64,000 bases of DNA, taken from assembly GCA_037201625.1 (NCBI GenBank), contig JBBCGR010000003.1:1488001-1552000 (forward strand). The letters run 5' to 3'. A program made the translations under genes and the position numbers. The DNA comes from JAMXLO01 sp037201625. Lineage in GTDB: Bacteria; Pseudomonadota; Alphaproteobacteria; Acetobacterales; Acetobacteraceae. Of this stretch, positions 51,185-59,354 are shown in pieces. Position 1 is the first letter of the stretch, and each line of letters begins with the position of its first letter. Below the pieces are notes generated by a model. It had not been told where the DNA came from, did not search any database, and saw only the letters and a program-made list of their open reading frames with translations.

Positions 51185-51557
51185 CGCAGACTCAGACCAT
51201 GCCTCGGAGCGCCAGGACATCTTGGGGCGGGATGATCCCTCCAACCCCGGTTACAGCAGGTTTTCAGTTTCCGCGGATTCTGCGTTCTGTCATTCCGGGA
51301 GAGGTGCCGGCAACCGCCGGGTGCCGGAAAGCGGCGCGCGCCAGGGAGTCGCTGAGCCGGTTCGCGGAAATTTCGCACATCGGCGGCACTCGCGTCGCGC
51401 CGTTAACCAATTGATTACCAATCTCGGCTGACCTGTCGGGGGGAAAATCACCCAGGCGCGCAAAATGCGCATTGAGCCAGGTCAAGGCCGGCGATGTCCT
51501 GCTGTGGCCTGATCCGGCGCGTGCGAGATTGACGCAGACGATGGAGGTCAGGGCCTG
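51185..51557. other. Intergenic region upstream of the hydrogenase operon
   Basis: 373 bp without a credible gene. It contains the FNR-like box at 51472-51485, a partly overlapping palindrome AATGCGCATT (51464-51473) and a half-site TTGATTACCAATC near 51411. It is probably the control region of both divergent genes. Confidence 0.5.
51472..51485. promoter_or_regulatory. FNR/FixK-type binding site upstream of the hydrogenase operon
   Basis: TTGA-GCCAGG-TCAA matches the TTGA-N6-TCAA core of the FNR/FixK/ANR consensus. The centre is 79 bases before the HydB start. If it acts as a class II site at -41.5, transcription would start near 51520. This suggests induction under low oxygen. Confidence 0.5.
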
Positions 51558-52688
51558 ATGAACGAGCACGCGGTGGCAGTGATTACGCCGGACGGGCTGG
51601 CCGCACTGATCGGCGGCCTGCGCGACGGTGGCTTCCGCGTCATCGGGCCTCGGCTGCGCGAGCAGACGATCGTCTATGACGACATCGACTCCATCGCCGA
51701 CCTGCCCGCCGGCTGGACCGACGAGCAGGACGGCGGCCACTACCGCGTCAGGCGGCGCGATGATGCCGCCCTGTTCGGCTACAATGTCGGCCCGCATGCC
51801 TGGAAGCGCTTCCTGCATCCGCCGTTGCTCCGCCTGTGGCGCGCCGAGAAGGCGGACGGCGCGCTGTCGGTCACGGCGGCGGCGGAGCCCGCGGAACGCT
51901 ATGCCTTCCTCGCCGTCCGGTCCTGCGAACTCCACGCCATCGCCATCCAGGACCGGGTGCTGCTGCAAGGTCCCTATGTCGATCCGCACTACCGTGCGCG
52001 GCGCGAGGGCGTGTTCATCGTCTCGGTCAATTGCGGGCAGGCCGGCGGCACGTGCTTCTGCACCTCGATGAACACCGGCCCGCGGGCACAGGAGGGCTTC
52101 GACCTCTCGCTCACCGAGTTGCTCGGCGACGTCCATGAATTCCTGGTGGAGGTGGGCAGCCCGCAGGGGGCGGCGCTGCTGGCGACGGTACCGCACCGTC
52201 CGGCCGGGTCCGCCGACACCAGTGCCGCCGCCGGTGTCGTCGCCAACGCCGAAGGCAACATGGGCCGCCATATGCGCTCGGACGATGTGCGCGAACTGCT
52301 GCTCGAGAACCTCGAGCATCCTCGCTGGGACGATGTGGCGGAACGCTGCCTGACCTGCGGCAACTGCACGATGGTCTGTCCGACGTGCTTCTGCACCACC
52401 GTGTGGGATGAGAACGACCTGTCGGGCGAAGCCTCGGAGCGCAAGCGGCGCTGGGATTCCTGCTTCACCATGGACTTTTCCTACATCCACGGCGGCAGCA
52501 TCCGGTCCAGCGGGCGGTCGCGCTATCGCCAGTGGATCACCCACAAGTTGGCGAACTGGGTGGACCAGTTCGGCTCGTCCGGCTGTGTCGGCTGCGGCCG
52601 CTGCATCACCTGGTGTCCGGTCGGCATCGACATCACCGAGGAGGTGCGCGCAATTCGCGCCACGTCCGCGCCACAGCACGGGGAATAG
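51558..52688 (+). CDS. [NiFe] hydrogenase Fe-S subunit beta (HydB/AsrA-like)
   Basis: 376 residues, related to anaerobic sulfite reductase subunit A and sulfhydrogenase beta subunit. It carries two 4Fe-4S motifs: C264-C267-C270-C274 (CLTCGNCTMVCP) and C343-C346-C349-C353 (CVGCGRCITWCP). N-terminal extra cysteines C159, C166 and C168 lie in NCGQAGGTCFC. It should pass electrons between the flavin subunit and the hydrogenase dimer in the cytoplasm. GGAGG lies 10 bases before ATG 51558. It heads an eight-gene operon in which all gaps are 7 bp or less. Confidence 0.9.
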   Translation: MNEHAVAVITPDGLAALIGGLRDGGFRVIGPRLREQTIVYDDIDSIADLPAGWTDEQDGGHYRVRRRDDAALFGYNVGPHAWKRFLHPPLLRLWRAEKADGALSVTAAAEPAERYAFLAVRSCELHAIAIQDRVLLQGPYVDPHYRARREGVFIVSVNCGQAGGTCFCTSMNTGPRAQEGFDLSLTELLGDVHEFLVEVGSPQGAALLATVPHRPAGSADTSAAAGVVANAEGNMGRHMRSDDVRELLLENLEHPRWDDVAERCLTCGNCTMVCPTCFCTTVWDENDLSGEASERKRRWDSCFTMDFSYIHGGSIRSSGRSRYRQWITHKLANWVDQFGSSGCVGCGRCITWCPVGIDITEEVRAIRATSAPQHGE

Positions 52689-52692
52689 GCAC

Positions 52693-53184
52693 ATGGTGCA
52701 GGTCGTCGGACTGGAAGCCACGCTCGCGGCGCATCCGTTCGCCCACGATCTCGATGCGGGCGTGCTGGAACTGATCGTCGGCTGTTGCAGCAATGCGGTC
52801 TACAAGCCCGGCGCCTACATCTTCCGCGAAGCCGAGGCGGCGCAGAAATTCTATCTGATCCGTCACGGGCTGGTGTCGCTCGAGATCCACGTGCCGCAGA
52901 CCGCGCCCATCGTGGTGGAGACGCTGGAGGAGGGGGAGATCTTCGGCTGGAGCTGGCTGGTGCCGCCGTACCGCTGGAGTAACGATGCCCGCGCCGCCGA
53001 ACAGGTGCGCCTGATTGAGATCGACGCCGCTTGCCTGCGCGGCAAGATGGAGGCGGACCGCGCCCTGGGCTATGAGATCTACAAGCGCTTCGTGCCGATC
53101 ATGGGCAAGCGGCTGGCGACCACCCGGCTGCGCCTGGTGGAACTGGCGATGGAGCCGGCACCACCGCCTCCGAAGCATCGGTGA
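52693..53184 (+). CDS. Stand-alone cyclic-nucleotide-binding-fold protein, copy 1
   Basis: 163 residues. A Crp-like cupin barrel: YKPGAYIFREAEAAQKFYLIRHGLVSLEIHV, ETLEEGEIFGWSWLVPPYRWSNDARAAEQVRLIEIDA, then the C-helix region (KMEADRALGYEIYKRFVPIMGKRLATTRLRLVEL). No DNA-binding HTH follows; the chain stops after a Pro-rich tail. In the phosphate-binding cassette the Glu of the canonical GELA is replaced (FGWSWL), while DARA keeps an Arg, so the ligand may not be cAMP. C31, C32 and C114 could be redox-active. It is encoded 4 bases after hydB. Confidence 0.85.
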   Translation: MVQVVGLEATLAAHPFAHDLDAGVLELIVGCCSNAVYKPGAYIFREAEAAQKFYLIRHGLVSLEIHVPQTAPIVVETLEEGEIFGWSWLVPPYRWSNDARAAEQVRLIEIDAACLRGKMEADRALGYEIYKRFVPIMGKRLATTRLRLVELAMEPAPPPPKHR

Positions 53185-53191
53185 TCCGCTG

Positions 53192-54052
53192 ATGGACGCG
53201 CTCAATGCCGTGACGGCCGCCGACCTGATCGCCGATCCGATGCTGCCGCGGCAGTTCCGCATCGCCCAGGTGACGCGCGAGGTGCCAGGCGTGTTCACCT
53301 GGACGCTCAAATCGCTCGACCGCCGCGGCTTCGGCTTCCAGCCCGGCCAGTTCAACATGGTCTGGCTGCCCGGCGTCGGTGAGATCCCGCTCAGCATCAG
53401 CGGCGATTGCCGCGAGCCCTATACGCTCGTGCATACGATCCGCGCGGTCGGCCCGGTGACCAACATGATGCAGCAGGCGCGGCCGGGCACGGTGGTGGGT
53501 GTGCGCGGCCCGTTCGGGCGGCCCTGGCCGATCGAGGCGGCGGTCGGCTGCGACGTGATCTTCGTCACCAGCACCGTGGGCCTCGCGCCGCTGCGGCCGC
53601 TGATCGTCGAAGTGCTGCACCGGCGGGATGATTTCGGCAAGGTCGTGATCTGCTATGGATCGCGCGGCACCGAGGACATCCTGTTCGAGGCGGACCTGCA
53701 CGAATGGCGCGCGCGCTTCGACACCAACGTCCATGTCACGGTGCACGCGGCGCATAGCGGCTATCGCGGCCGGGTGGGGGGCGTCGCGGCGGCGATCAAC
53801 ATCGCACGGATCGACGGCGCCGCGACCCAGGCCTTCGTCTGCCGCTCCGAGGCGCTGACACGCCAGGCGGTCGCCACGCTGGGCGAACGCGGCGTGACCG
53901 GCGACCGCGTCTGGGTGACGCTGGAGCGCAGCATGAAATGCGGCATAGGCCTGTGCGGCCACTGCCAGTTCGGTCCATCCTTCATGTGCAAGGACGGACC
54001 GATCTACCGTTTCGACCAGATCGAGGCGTTGTACTCGGTGCGCGAACTGTGA
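53192..54052 (+). CDS. Hydrogenase diaphorase subunit gamma, copy 1 (HydG/AsrB-like)
   Basis: 286 residues, ferredoxin-reductase family. FAD site: FQPGQFNMVWLPGVGEIPLSISGD. C-terminal 2Fe-2S cysteines C250, C255, C258 and C266 (MKCGIGLCGHC...MC). The NAD(P) half is altered: where the family and copy 2 read AGGLGLAPLRP and CGPEVMM, this protein has TSTVGLAPLRP and CRSEALT. It probably keeps FAD and the cluster but may not bind NAD(P)H in the usual way. ATG 53192 is 7 bases after the first CNB gene; the frame is open upstream inside that gene. Confidence 0.88.
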   Translation: MDALNAVTAADLIADPMLPRQFRIAQVTREVPGVFTWTLKSLDRRGFGFQPGQFNMVWLPGVGEIPLSISGDCREPYTLVHTIRAVGPVTNMMQQARPGTVVGVRGPFGRPWPIEAAVGCDVIFVTSTVGLAPLRPLIVEVLHRRDDFGKVVICYGSRGTEDILFEADLHEWRARFDTNVHVTVHAAHSGYRGRVGGVAAAINIARIDGAATQAFVCRSEALTRQAVATLGERGVTGDRVWVTLERSMKCGIGLCGHCQFGPSFMCKDGPIYRFDQIEALYSVREL

Positions 54053-54059
54053 GGACGTG

Positions 54060-54527
54060 ATGGCAATCGAGGGCCTCGCCCGCATCGTGCGCGAACAGAA
54101 GATGTTCGCCGGGCTGAATGAAGGGTTCATCGAACTCGCCGCGGGATGCGCGAAGAACGTGCGGTTCGACGCGGACGGCTACCTGTTCCGCACCGGCGAG
54201 GCGGCCGACTGGCTGTACCTGGTCCGCGGCGGGCGCGTGGCGCTCGAGGTGGTCACGCCCGGCCGTGGCGCGGTGCAGTTCCTGTCGCTGGGCGCGGGCG
54301 AGGTGGTGGGCATCTCCTGGCTCCTGCCGCCGTTTCGCTGGGGCTACGACGCGCGCGCCGTCGAGCCGGTGCGGGCGGTGGCGATGGACGCGCGCTGCCT
54401 ACGCGACAAATGCGAGGCGGATCACGATCTGGGCTACGCGGTGCTGAAGCGGTTCCTGCCGGTGCTGGTGGAACGGCTGCAGGCGACACGGCTGCAGATG
54501 CTGGATGTCTATGGCGCTCCCCGCTGA
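54060..54527 (+). CDS. Stand-alone cyclic-nucleotide-binding-fold protein, copy 2
   Basis: 155 residues, paralogue of the protein encoded at 52693. FDADGYLFRTGEAADWLYLVRGGRVALEVVTPG and SLGAGEVVGISWLLPPFRWGYDARAVEPVRAVAMDA match copy 1 block by block, including the shared SWL-PP-RW--DARA cassette. It also lacks a DNA-binding domain. Cysteines C30, C113 and C118 are partly conserved in copy 1. GAGG precedes ATG 54060. Its 3' end overlaps the second diaphorase gene by 23 bp. Confidence 0.85.
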   Translation: MAIEGLARIVREQKMFAGLNEGFIELAAGCAKNVRFDADGYLFRTGEAADWLYLVRGGRVALEVVTPGRGAVQFLSLGAGEVVGISWLLPPFRWGYDARAVEPVRAVAMDARCLRDKCEADHDLGYAVLKRFLPVLVERLQATRLQMLDVYGAPR

Positions 54528-55368
54528 GCCCGCCGCGCCGGACGGCGATCCGCTGCTGCCGCGCGTCGCGCGCGTGCTGCGCCGCACGCGCGAGCTTCCC
54601 GATACGGTCACGCTGGAACTCGCGACGGCGGACGGCTCGCCGTTTCCCGCCTATCGTCCGGGTGAGTTCACCATGCTGTATGTGTTCGGCGTCGGTGAGA
54701 TCCCTGTCAGCATCAGCGGCGATCCGGCCGACCGGATGCGCCTGGTGCAGACGATCCGCGCGGTCGGTCCGGTGAGCTCGGCCTTGTCCCGGCTGAGTGC
54801 GGGCGACGTGCTCGGCATCCGCGGTCCGTACGGCACGGCCTGGCCGGTCGCTGCGGCCGAGGGGCGGGATGTGCTGCTGATGGCGGGCGGGCTCGGGCTC
54901 GCGCCGCTGCGGCCGGCGATCTACCAGCTTCTCGCCAATCGGCAGAAATTCGGTCGGCTGGAACTGATGTACGGCACGCGCAGCCCCGACGAGATTCTGT
55001 TCCTGCACCAGATCGAGAACTGGCGCCGCCGGCTCGACTTCGACGTCGAGGTCACGGTGGACCACGCCGGCGGCACCTGGCGGCGCAATGTCGGCGTGGT
55101 GACGCGGCTGATCCCGCGCATGTCGGTCAATCCGCGCGATGCCATCGCCATGGTCTGCGGGCCGGAGGTGATGATGCGCTATGGCGCGATCGCGCTGCAC
55201 GACGCCGGCATGCCGGAATCCGGCATCTGGATGGCGTTGGAGCGCAACATGAAATGCGCAGTCGGGCTCTGCGGGCATTGCCAGTTCGCCGGCAGCTTCG
55301 CGTGCAAGGACGGCTCGGTGATGCGCTACGACACGGTGCGCGACATGCTGGCACTGCGGGAGATCTGA
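54505..55368 (+). CDS. Hydrogenase diaphorase subunit gamma, copy 2 (HydG/AsrB-like)
   Basis: 287 residues from ATG 54505 (ATG 54511 also fits). FAD site YRPGEFTMLYVFGVGEIPVSISGD, intact NAD(P) motifs AGGLGLAPLRP and VCGPEVMM, and 2Fe-2S cysteines C251, C256, C259 and C267 (MKCAVGLCGHC...AC). This copy is the likely NAD(P)H-reacting subunit of the enzyme. It starts inside the second CNB gene and ends 2 bases before the small-subunit gene. Confidence 0.9.
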   Translation: MSMALPAEPAAPDGDPLLPRVARVLRRTRELPDTVTLELATADGSPFPAYRPGEFTMLYVFGVGEIPVSISGDPADRMRLVQTIRAVGPVSSALSRLSAGDVLGIRGPYGTAWPVAAAEGRDVLLMAGGLGLAPLRPAIYQLLANRQKFGRLELMYGTRSPDEILFLHQIENWRRRLDFDVEVTVDHAGGTWRRNVGVVTRLIPRMSVNPRDAIAMVCGPEVMMRYGAIALHDAGMPESGIWMALERNMKCAVGLCGHCQFAGSFACKDGSVMRYDTVRDMLALREI

Positions 55369-55370
55369 AC

Positions 55371-56150
55371 ATGGCCAAGACGCCGCGCAAACCCAGGCTC
55401 GCGGTCTGGAAATTCGCCTCCTGCGACGGCTGCCAGCTTTCGCTGCTGGACTGCGAGGACGAGTTGCTGGCGGTCGCCGGTGCGATCGAGATCGCCTATT
55501 TCCCCGAGGCGACGCGCGGCGTGATCCGCGGGCCGTACGACCTGTCGCTGGTGGAAGGCTCGGTCACCACCGCGCATGACGCGGAGCGGCTGCACGCGGT
55601 GCGGCGCCAGTCGCGCACGCTGATCACCATCGGTGCCTGTGCCACCGCGGGCGGCATCCAGGCGCTGCGCAATTTCGCCGATGTGCGCGCCTTCACCGAA
55701 CTGGTCTACGCCAATCCCGAGTATATCAGCACGCTCGCCACCTCGACGCCGATCCGCCAGCACGTGAATGTCGACTTCGAGCTGAACGGCTGTCCGATCA
55801 ACAAGCGCCAGCTTCTCGAGGTGCTGACTGCGTTCCTGAACGGGCGCGCGCCGAACACGCCGGCGCACAGCGTGTGCATGGAGTGCAAGCTGCGCGGCAC
55901 GCCGTGCGTTCTGGTGAAGGGAACGCCGTGCCTCGGGCCGGTGACGCATGCCGGCTGCGGCGCGATCTGCCCGGCGTACAACCGCGGCTGCTATGGCTGC
56001 TTCGGCCCGATGGAGACGCCGAACGCGATCGCGCTGAGCCGCAAGCTGGCCGAGGTCGGCATGAGCGAGCGTGATCTGCGGCGGGTGTACAGCACGTTCA
56101 ACGCCGCCGCCGATCCGTTCCGCCAGGAAAGCTCGCGCCATGGCTCGTAA
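55371..56150 (+). CDS. [NiFe] hydrogenase small subunit (group 3-like)
   Basis: 259 residues without a twin-arginine signal, so cytoplasmic. Proximal 4Fe-4S ligands C18 and C21 (SCDGCQ), C90 (GACATAGG) and C141 (LNGCPI). Eight further cysteines (C169, C172, C179, C187, C196, C200, C207, C210) can hold two more clusters. This pattern matches the delta subunit of sulfhydrogenase-type (group 3b) enzymes and the NADH:quinone oxidoreductase 20-kDa family. Its end overlaps the large-subunit gene by 11 bp. Confidence 0.93.
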   Translation: MAKTPRKPRLAVWKFASCDGCQLSLLDCEDELLAVAGAIEIAYFPEATRGVIRGPYDLSLVEGSVTTAHDAERLHAVRRQSRTLITIGACATAGGIQALRNFADVRAFTELVYANPEYISTLATSTPIRQHVNVDFELNGCPINKRQLLEVLTAFLNGRAPNTPAHSVCMECKLRGTPCVLVKGTPCLGPVTHAGCGAICPAYNRGCYGCFGPMETPNAIALSRKLAEVGMSERDLRRVYSTFNAAADPFRQESSRHGS

Positions 56151-57426
56151 GACGGTCAACGTCGACTACCTCGCGCGGGTGGAAGGCGAGGGCGGTGTAC
56201 GCATCACCTTCGACGGCACGGAGGTGCGCAACGTGGAACTGCGCATCTTCGAGCCGCCGCGCTACTTCGAGGCGTTTCTGCGCGGCCGTTCCTATCTGGA
56301 GGCGCCCGACATCACCGCGCGCATCTGCGGCATCTGCCCCGTCGCCTATCAGATGAGCGCGGTGCACGCGATGGAGGACGCGCTTGGCGTCACGGTCAGC
56401 GGCCCGGTGCGCGAACTCCGCCGGCTGCTGTACTGCGGCGAATGGATCGAGAGCCATACGCTGCACATCTATATGCTGCACGCGCCGGATTTTCTCGGCT
56501 ACCAGGGCGCCATCGAGATGGCCAAGGACCATGGCGAGATCGTCCGCCAGGGCCTCGAGCTGAAGAAGGCCGGCAACGAGATCCTGGAATTGCTGGGCGG
56601 CCGGGCGATCCATCCGGTGAACGTGCGCGTGGGCGGCTTCTATCGTGCGCCGACGCGGCGTGAACTGCGCACGCTGACCGAGCCGCTGCAGCGCGCGCGC
56701 GATATCGCGGCCGGGGCGGTGCGCTGGGTGGCGGGCTTCGACTTCCCCGACTGCGAGCGCGAGTATGAGTTCGTGTCGCTCGGCATGGCGGGCGAGTATC
56801 CGTTCAATGCGGGCCACGTGGTGTCGAACAGGGGCCTCGACATCATGGCGAACGAGTACGACGCGAATTTCGAGGAATCGCATGTGCGGCGCTCCAACGC
56901 GCTGCACTCGCACCTCCATGGCCGGCCTTACCTGACCGGGCCGATCGCCCGCTACAGCCTCAATTCGGCGCTGCTGTCGCCGCTGGCGCGCGAGGCGGCG
57001 CGTGAGGCGGGCCTGGGCGAGACCTGCAACAATCCGTTCCGCAGCATCGTGGTGCGCGCGGTTGAGGTGCTGTACGCCTGCGACGAGGCGCTGCGCATCA
57101 TCGAGGCGTACCAGGAGCCGGAGCAGGCGCATCTGGACCTGGAGCCGCGGCCGGGCACCGGCTATGCCTGCACCGAGGCGCCGCGCGGGATGCTGTACCA
57201 TCGTTACCGGCTCGATCCGGAGGGCACGATCCTGGATGCGAAGATCGTCCCGCCCACGTCGCAGAACCAGCCGAGCATCGAGGACGATCTGAGGAATTTC
57301 GCCGGCGGCTGGTTGGACCTGCCGGACGAATCGCTGCGCGTGCGCTGCGAACAGGCGGTGCGCAACCACGATCCGTGTATTTCGTGCGCGACGCATTTCC
57401 TCAAGCTCGAGGTGGTGCGTGGCTGA
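56140..57426 (+). CDS. [NiFe] hydrogenase large subunit (group 3-like)
   Basis: 428 residues. It holds the Ni-Fe site with N-terminal C63 and C66 (RICGICPV) and C-terminal C413, C416 and H419 (DPCISCATH), followed by a nine-residue tail (FLKLEVVRG) that the maturation protease would remove. The N-terminus VDYLARVEGEGGVRI and EPPRYFEAFLRGR are typical of cytoplasmic group 3b/3d enzymes. It catalyses reversible H2 oxidation coupled to NAD(P). The protease gene overlaps its end by 8 bp. No hyp maturation genes are in the window. Confidence 0.95.
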   Translation: MARKTVNVDYLARVEGEGGVRITFDGTEVRNVELRIFEPPRYFEAFLRGRSYLEAPDITARICGICPVAYQMSAVHAMEDALGVTVSGPVRELRRLLYCGEWIESHTLHIYMLHAPDFLGYQGAIEMAKDHGEIVRQGLELKKAGNEILELLGGRAIHPVNVRVGGFYRAPTRRELRTLTEPLQRARDIAAGAVRWVAGFDFPDCEREYEFVSLGMAGEYPFNAGHVVSNRGLDIMANEYDANFEESHVRRSNALHSHLHGRPYLTGPIARYSLNSALLSPLAREAAREAGLGETCNNPFRSIVVRAVEVLYACDEALRIIEAYQEPEQAHLDLEPRPGTGYACTEAPRGMLYHRYRLDPEGTILDAKIVPPTSQNQPSIEDDLRNFAGGWLDLPDESLRVRCEQAVRNHDPCISCATHFLKLEVVRG

Positions 57427-57880
57427 TCGCCTGGTGATCGGCATCGGCAATCCGGACCGGGGTGACGATGCGGTGGGCCGTCTTGCCCTGCGCCGGCTGC
57501 GCGCGCGCGATCCGGCCGGCGTCAGGCTGCTGGAACTGGACGGCGAGGCCACGGCAGTCCTCGCGGCGATGCAGGGGGCTGGCCGGGTGTGGCTGATCGA
57601 CGCGGCGCAATCCGGTGCGCCGCCCGGTGCGATCCATCGCATCGATCCGGCCATGGATGATGCGCTCCTGCCGCATTGCACCGTGTCGTCGCATGGCTTC
57701 GGCGTCGCGCAGGCGATCGGGCTGGCGCGCGCCATGGGCACCCTGCCGCGTCACTGCATCGTCTACGCGATCGAGGCGGCGGACTTCACTGTGGGAGCGT
57801 TACCCTCCGCCGAGGTGATGGCGGCAGTGGACGATGTGGTGCGGCGGATCGCCGCTGAACTCGCGCAGGACGGCGGGTGA
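57419..57880 (+). CDS. Hydrogenase maturation protease (HycI/HyaD family)
   Basis: 153 residues from GTG 57419. Family motifs: VIGIGNPDRGDDAVGRLAL, LELDGEAT, VWLIDAAQSG (the conserved Asp that senses nickel) and SSHGFGVAQAIGLARAMG. It cuts the C-terminal tail of the large subunit after nickel insertion. It overlaps the large-subunit gene and closes the operon; hairpins follow. Confidence 0.93.
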   Translation: MADRLVIGIGNPDRGDDAVGRLALRRLRARDPAGVRLLELDGEATAVLAAMQGAGRVWLIDAAQSGAPPGAIHRIDPAMDDALLPHCTVSSHGFGVAQAIGLARAMGTLPRHCIVYAIEAADFTVGALPSAEVMAAVDDVVRRIAAELAQDGG

Positions 57881-57895
57881 ACCGCCGTCCCGCCA

Positions 57896-57913
57896 TTCCC
57901 GTGCGCGCGGGAA
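57896..57913. terminator. Hairpin after the hydrogenase operon
   Basis: TTCCCG and CGGGAA flank a 6-nt loop, 15 bases after the protease stop and between convergent genes. Confidence 0.45.
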
Positions 57914-57942
57914 CCAGGGGCGCTGGCTCCTTCGCACGCGCG

Positions 57943-57959
57943 GGAGCGGTCGCCGCTCC
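57943..57959. terminator. Perfect hairpin upstream of the metY stop
   Basis: GGAGCGG and CCGCTCC form a perfect 7-bp stem with the loop TCG, 17 bases from the metY stop. It could end transcription of metY. Confidence 0.45.
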
Positions 57960-57976
57960 GCCTACTCCGCCGCCGC

Positions 57977-59272
57977 CTACAGTCCGCTGCCGGCGGCGTC
58001 CAGGGCCTGCGAGAGATCGCCGATGATGTCGTCGATGTGCTCGATGCCGATCGACAGGCGGATATAGCCGGGCGTCACGCCGGTCGCGAGCTGCTCCGCC
58101 GGCGTGAGCTGCGAGTGCGTGGTGCTCGCCGGATGGATCGCCAGGCTGCGCGAATCGCCGATATTGGCGACGTGGTAGAACATCTGCAGCGCGTTGATGA
58201 ACGAGCGGCCCGCCTCGACGCCGCCGGCAAGCTCGAAGCCCAGCAGCCCGCCCTGGCCGTGCGGCAGGTATTTCGCCGAGCGCTCGGCCGCCATGCCGGA
58301 GTGGAACGCCGGGTGGATCACCCGCGTCACCTCCTTGCGGCCCGACAGGTACTGCCCGACGGCGAGCGCGTTCTTGCAGTGCTCGCGCATCCGCAGCGGC
58401 ATGCTCTCCAGGCCCTGGATGAACAGGAATGCGTTCATCGGCGCCATCGCCGCACCGAGGTCGCGCAGCAGCACGACGCGCATGCGCAGGATATAGGCGA
58501 TCGGCCCCAGCGGCTTCGCGGCCTCGGCCCACACCGCACCGTGGTAGCTGGGATCTGGCGTGTTCAGCAGCGGCTGGCGATCCTTGTGCTCATCCCAGGG
58601 GAAGTTGCCGCCGTCGATCACCACGCCGCCGATCGAGGTGCCGTGGCCGCCGATATACTTGGTGGTCGAATACATCACCACCGCCGCACCATGGTCGAAC
58701 GGCCGCACCAGCGTGGGCGCGGCGGTGTTGTCCATGATCAGCGGAATGCCGAACTTGCGGCCGATCGCCGCGACCTCGGCAATCGGGAATGCCACCAGCT
58801 TCGGGTTCGGCAGCGTTTCGGCGTAGTACGCGCGCGTCTTGCCGTCGGTGGCGCGGGCGAACGCCTCGGGATCGGCGGGGTCGACGAAGCGCGTCTCGAT
58901 CCCCTGGTCCTTCAGCGTATTGGCGAACAGGTTCCAGGTCCCGCCATACAGGTCGGTGGAGCTGACGATGTTGTCGCCGGCGCGCGCGAGGTTCTGCACC
59001 GAGAACGCCGATGCCGCCTGGCCGGATGCGAGGCCGAGCGCCGCCACGCCGCCTTCCACCGCGGCGATGCGCTTCTCGAACACATCCTGCGTCGGGTTCA
59101 TGATGCGGGTGTAGATGTTGCCGAGTTCCTTCAGCCCGAACAGGTTCGCCGCGTGCTCGGCGCTGTCGAACTGATAGGACGTGGTCTGGTAGATCGGCAC
59201 GGCGACGGCATTGGTCGCCGGGTCGCGACGCCAGCCGGCGTGCAGCACCAGCGTTTCCGGATGCTTCGACAT
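57977..59272 (-). CDS. metY: O-acetylhomoserine sulfhydrylase (MetY-type)
   Basis: 431 residues, PLP enzyme of the Cys/Met metabolism family: VPIYQTTSYQF, NIYTRIMNPTQDVFEKRIA, ALGLASGQAA, the PLP-lysine block VVMYSTTKYIGGHGTSIGG and the C-terminal SIGIEHIDDIIGDL. It makes homocysteine from O-acetylhomoserine and sulfide. The length of about 430 residues separates it from the shorter MetB/MetC/MetZ enzymes. GGGAGG precedes ATG 59272. No SAM riboswitch was recognised upstream. Confidence 0.93.
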   Translation of the reverse strand: MSKHPETLVLHAGWRRDPATNAVAVPIYQTTSYQFDSAEHAANLFGLKELGNIYTRIMNPTQDVFEKRIAAVEGGVAALGLASGQAASAFSVQNLARAGDNIVSSTDLYGGTWNLFANTLKDQGIETRFVDPADPEAFARATDGKTRAYYAETLPNPKLVAFPIAEVAAIGRKFGIPLIMDNTAAPTLVRPFDHGAAVVMYSTTKYIGGHGTSIGGVVIDGGNFPWDEHKDRQPLLNTPDPSYHGAVWAEAAKPLGPIAYILRMRVVLLRDLGAAMAPMNAFLFIQGLESMPLRMREHCKNALAVGQYLSGRKEVTRVIHPAFHSGMAAERSAKYLPHGQGGLLGFELAGGVEAGRSFINALQMFYHVANIGDSRSLAIHPASTTHSQLTPAEQLATGVTPGYIRLSIGIEHIDDIIGDLSQALDAAGSGL

Positions 59273-59300
59273 AAGGCCTCCCAGCCGATTGATACGGCTC

Positions 59301-59306
59301 AGTATA
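59301..59306 (-). promoter_or_regulatory. Possible -10 element of metY
   Basis: TATACT on the minus strand lies 29 bases before the metY start; the -35 is poor (TTTCAG-like). Confidence 0.35.
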
Positions 59307-59354
59307 ACCGCGCGGACGCCGGCTGAAAGCCGCGACGTTGGCCGCCCGCCAGGG

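Noticed and set aside
51501..51525. Sigma54 promoter ahead of the hydrogenase operon
   Set aside because: TGGCC...GC is present, but the GG and GC elements are not at the required spacing.
59273..59354. SAM riboswitch upstream of metY
   Set aside because: The region is only 82 bp and shows none of the conserved SAM-I or SAM-II blocks.
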